A stretch of 21,686 nucleotides of DNA, taken from the NCBI GenBank assembly GCA_905206365.1, contig CAJLHF010000035.1, positions 1 to 21,686 of the forward strand, given 5' to 3'. Below, in pieces: positions 21,622 to 21,686 of the stretch. The notes under the pieces were generated by a model, which was not told where the DNA came from, ran no database searches, and saw only the letters and a program-made list of their open reading frames with translations. The DNA is from an uncultured Sutterella sp. GTDB taxonomy: Bacteria; Pseudomonadota; Gammaproteobacteria; Burkholderiales; Burkholderiaceae_F. Numbering within the stretch: position 1 is the first letter of the stretch; each line of letters begins with the position of its first letter. Position numbers and translations under genes: made by a program.

Positions 21622-21686
21622 GGGGCTTTCCTCTTTACCCGACGTGCCGTAAAGCCCCGCCGTTCACGGCGGGGATATAAGGCACC
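21622..21686 (-). mobile_element. Probable IS200/IS605-type element end at the right edge, or overlapping terminator
   Basis: A nested palindrome spans 21644-21685: outer GTGCC/GGCAC, unpaired patches, inner CCCCGCC/GGCGGGG around GTTCA-type loop bases. It has the same build as the palindrome at 63-104. A second pairing, GGGGCTTT (21622-21629) with AAAGCCCC (21651-21658), shares bases with the first, so only one can form at a time. On the minus strand it reads like a tnpB right-end hairpin, with tnpB to the right outside the window. Alternatively it holds the terminator of the decarboxylase gene, but no T-run follows on the plus strand. Confidence 0.4.

Noticed and set aside
1..21686. CRISPR arrays, toxin-antitoxin pairs, prophage genes or defence islands.
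   Set aside because: No repeat-spacer pattern, no recognisable nuclease, integrase or phage protein was found; the window is mainly core and respiratory genes.

Overview
The window is GC-rich, gene-dense DNA that reads like a betaproteobacterium of the order Burkholderiales. The nearest match I can suggest is the gut family Sutterellaceae (Sutterella/Parasutterella type). The reasons are a Tat-exported flavoprotein reductase paired with a small tetraheme cytochrome c, an autotransporter barrel remnant of the type common there, a Gram-negative porin start and a FeoC-like protein. This is inference from recalled protein families, not a database result. Both window edges carry a nested palindrome of the kind found at IS200/IS605 ends. 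An assembly may therefore have broken at insertion-sequence copies on both sides.

Layout. Positions 1-270 hold an IS-like end abutting a broken porin gene (minus). Positions 529-3540 hold a cupin protein and a YtcJ-type amidohydrolase, both minus, each with its own terminator, then a 600-base intergenic stretch with several hairpins. Positions 3541-4382 hold an orphan amino-acid-type periplasmic binding protein. Positions 4453-7850 (minus) hold an RlmN-family radical SAM methyltransferase translationally coupled to a small membrane protein, and a CstA transporter. Positions 8231-10817 hold two convergent MFS transporters with overlapping 3' ends. Positions 11206-12466 hold a SlyB-like glycine-zipper lipoprotein and a periplasmic coiled-coil protein. 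Positions 12508-12837 hold a stand-alone feoC under a Fur-box-like promoter. Positions 12940-13163 hold a strong candidate for an unannotated structured RNA with its own promoter and terminator. Positions 13264-13840 hold a Bcp/PrxQ peroxiredoxin ending in a very long hairpin terminator. Positions 13869-14210 hold an autotransporter barrel relic (minus).

Positions 14336-19158 look like one functional module: a PhnD-domain sensor kinase (TtrS-like), a FixJ/TtrR-like response regulator, a Tat-exported FAD reductase and its tetraheme cytochrome. The likely logic is that the sensor detects a small periplasmic compound, the regulator switches on the reductase genes, and the cytochrome carries quinone-derived electrons to the flavoprotein, which reduces that compound as an anaerobic electron acceptor. 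The flavoprotein lacks the fumarate-reductase signature residues, so the acceptor is probably not fumarate and remains unknown. Positions 19368-21551 hold a full-length inducible-type ornithine decarboxylase.

The two most interesting items are the structured RNA at about 12975-13163 and the sensor/reductase module of unknown substrate. I found no tRNA, rRNA or CRISPR array.
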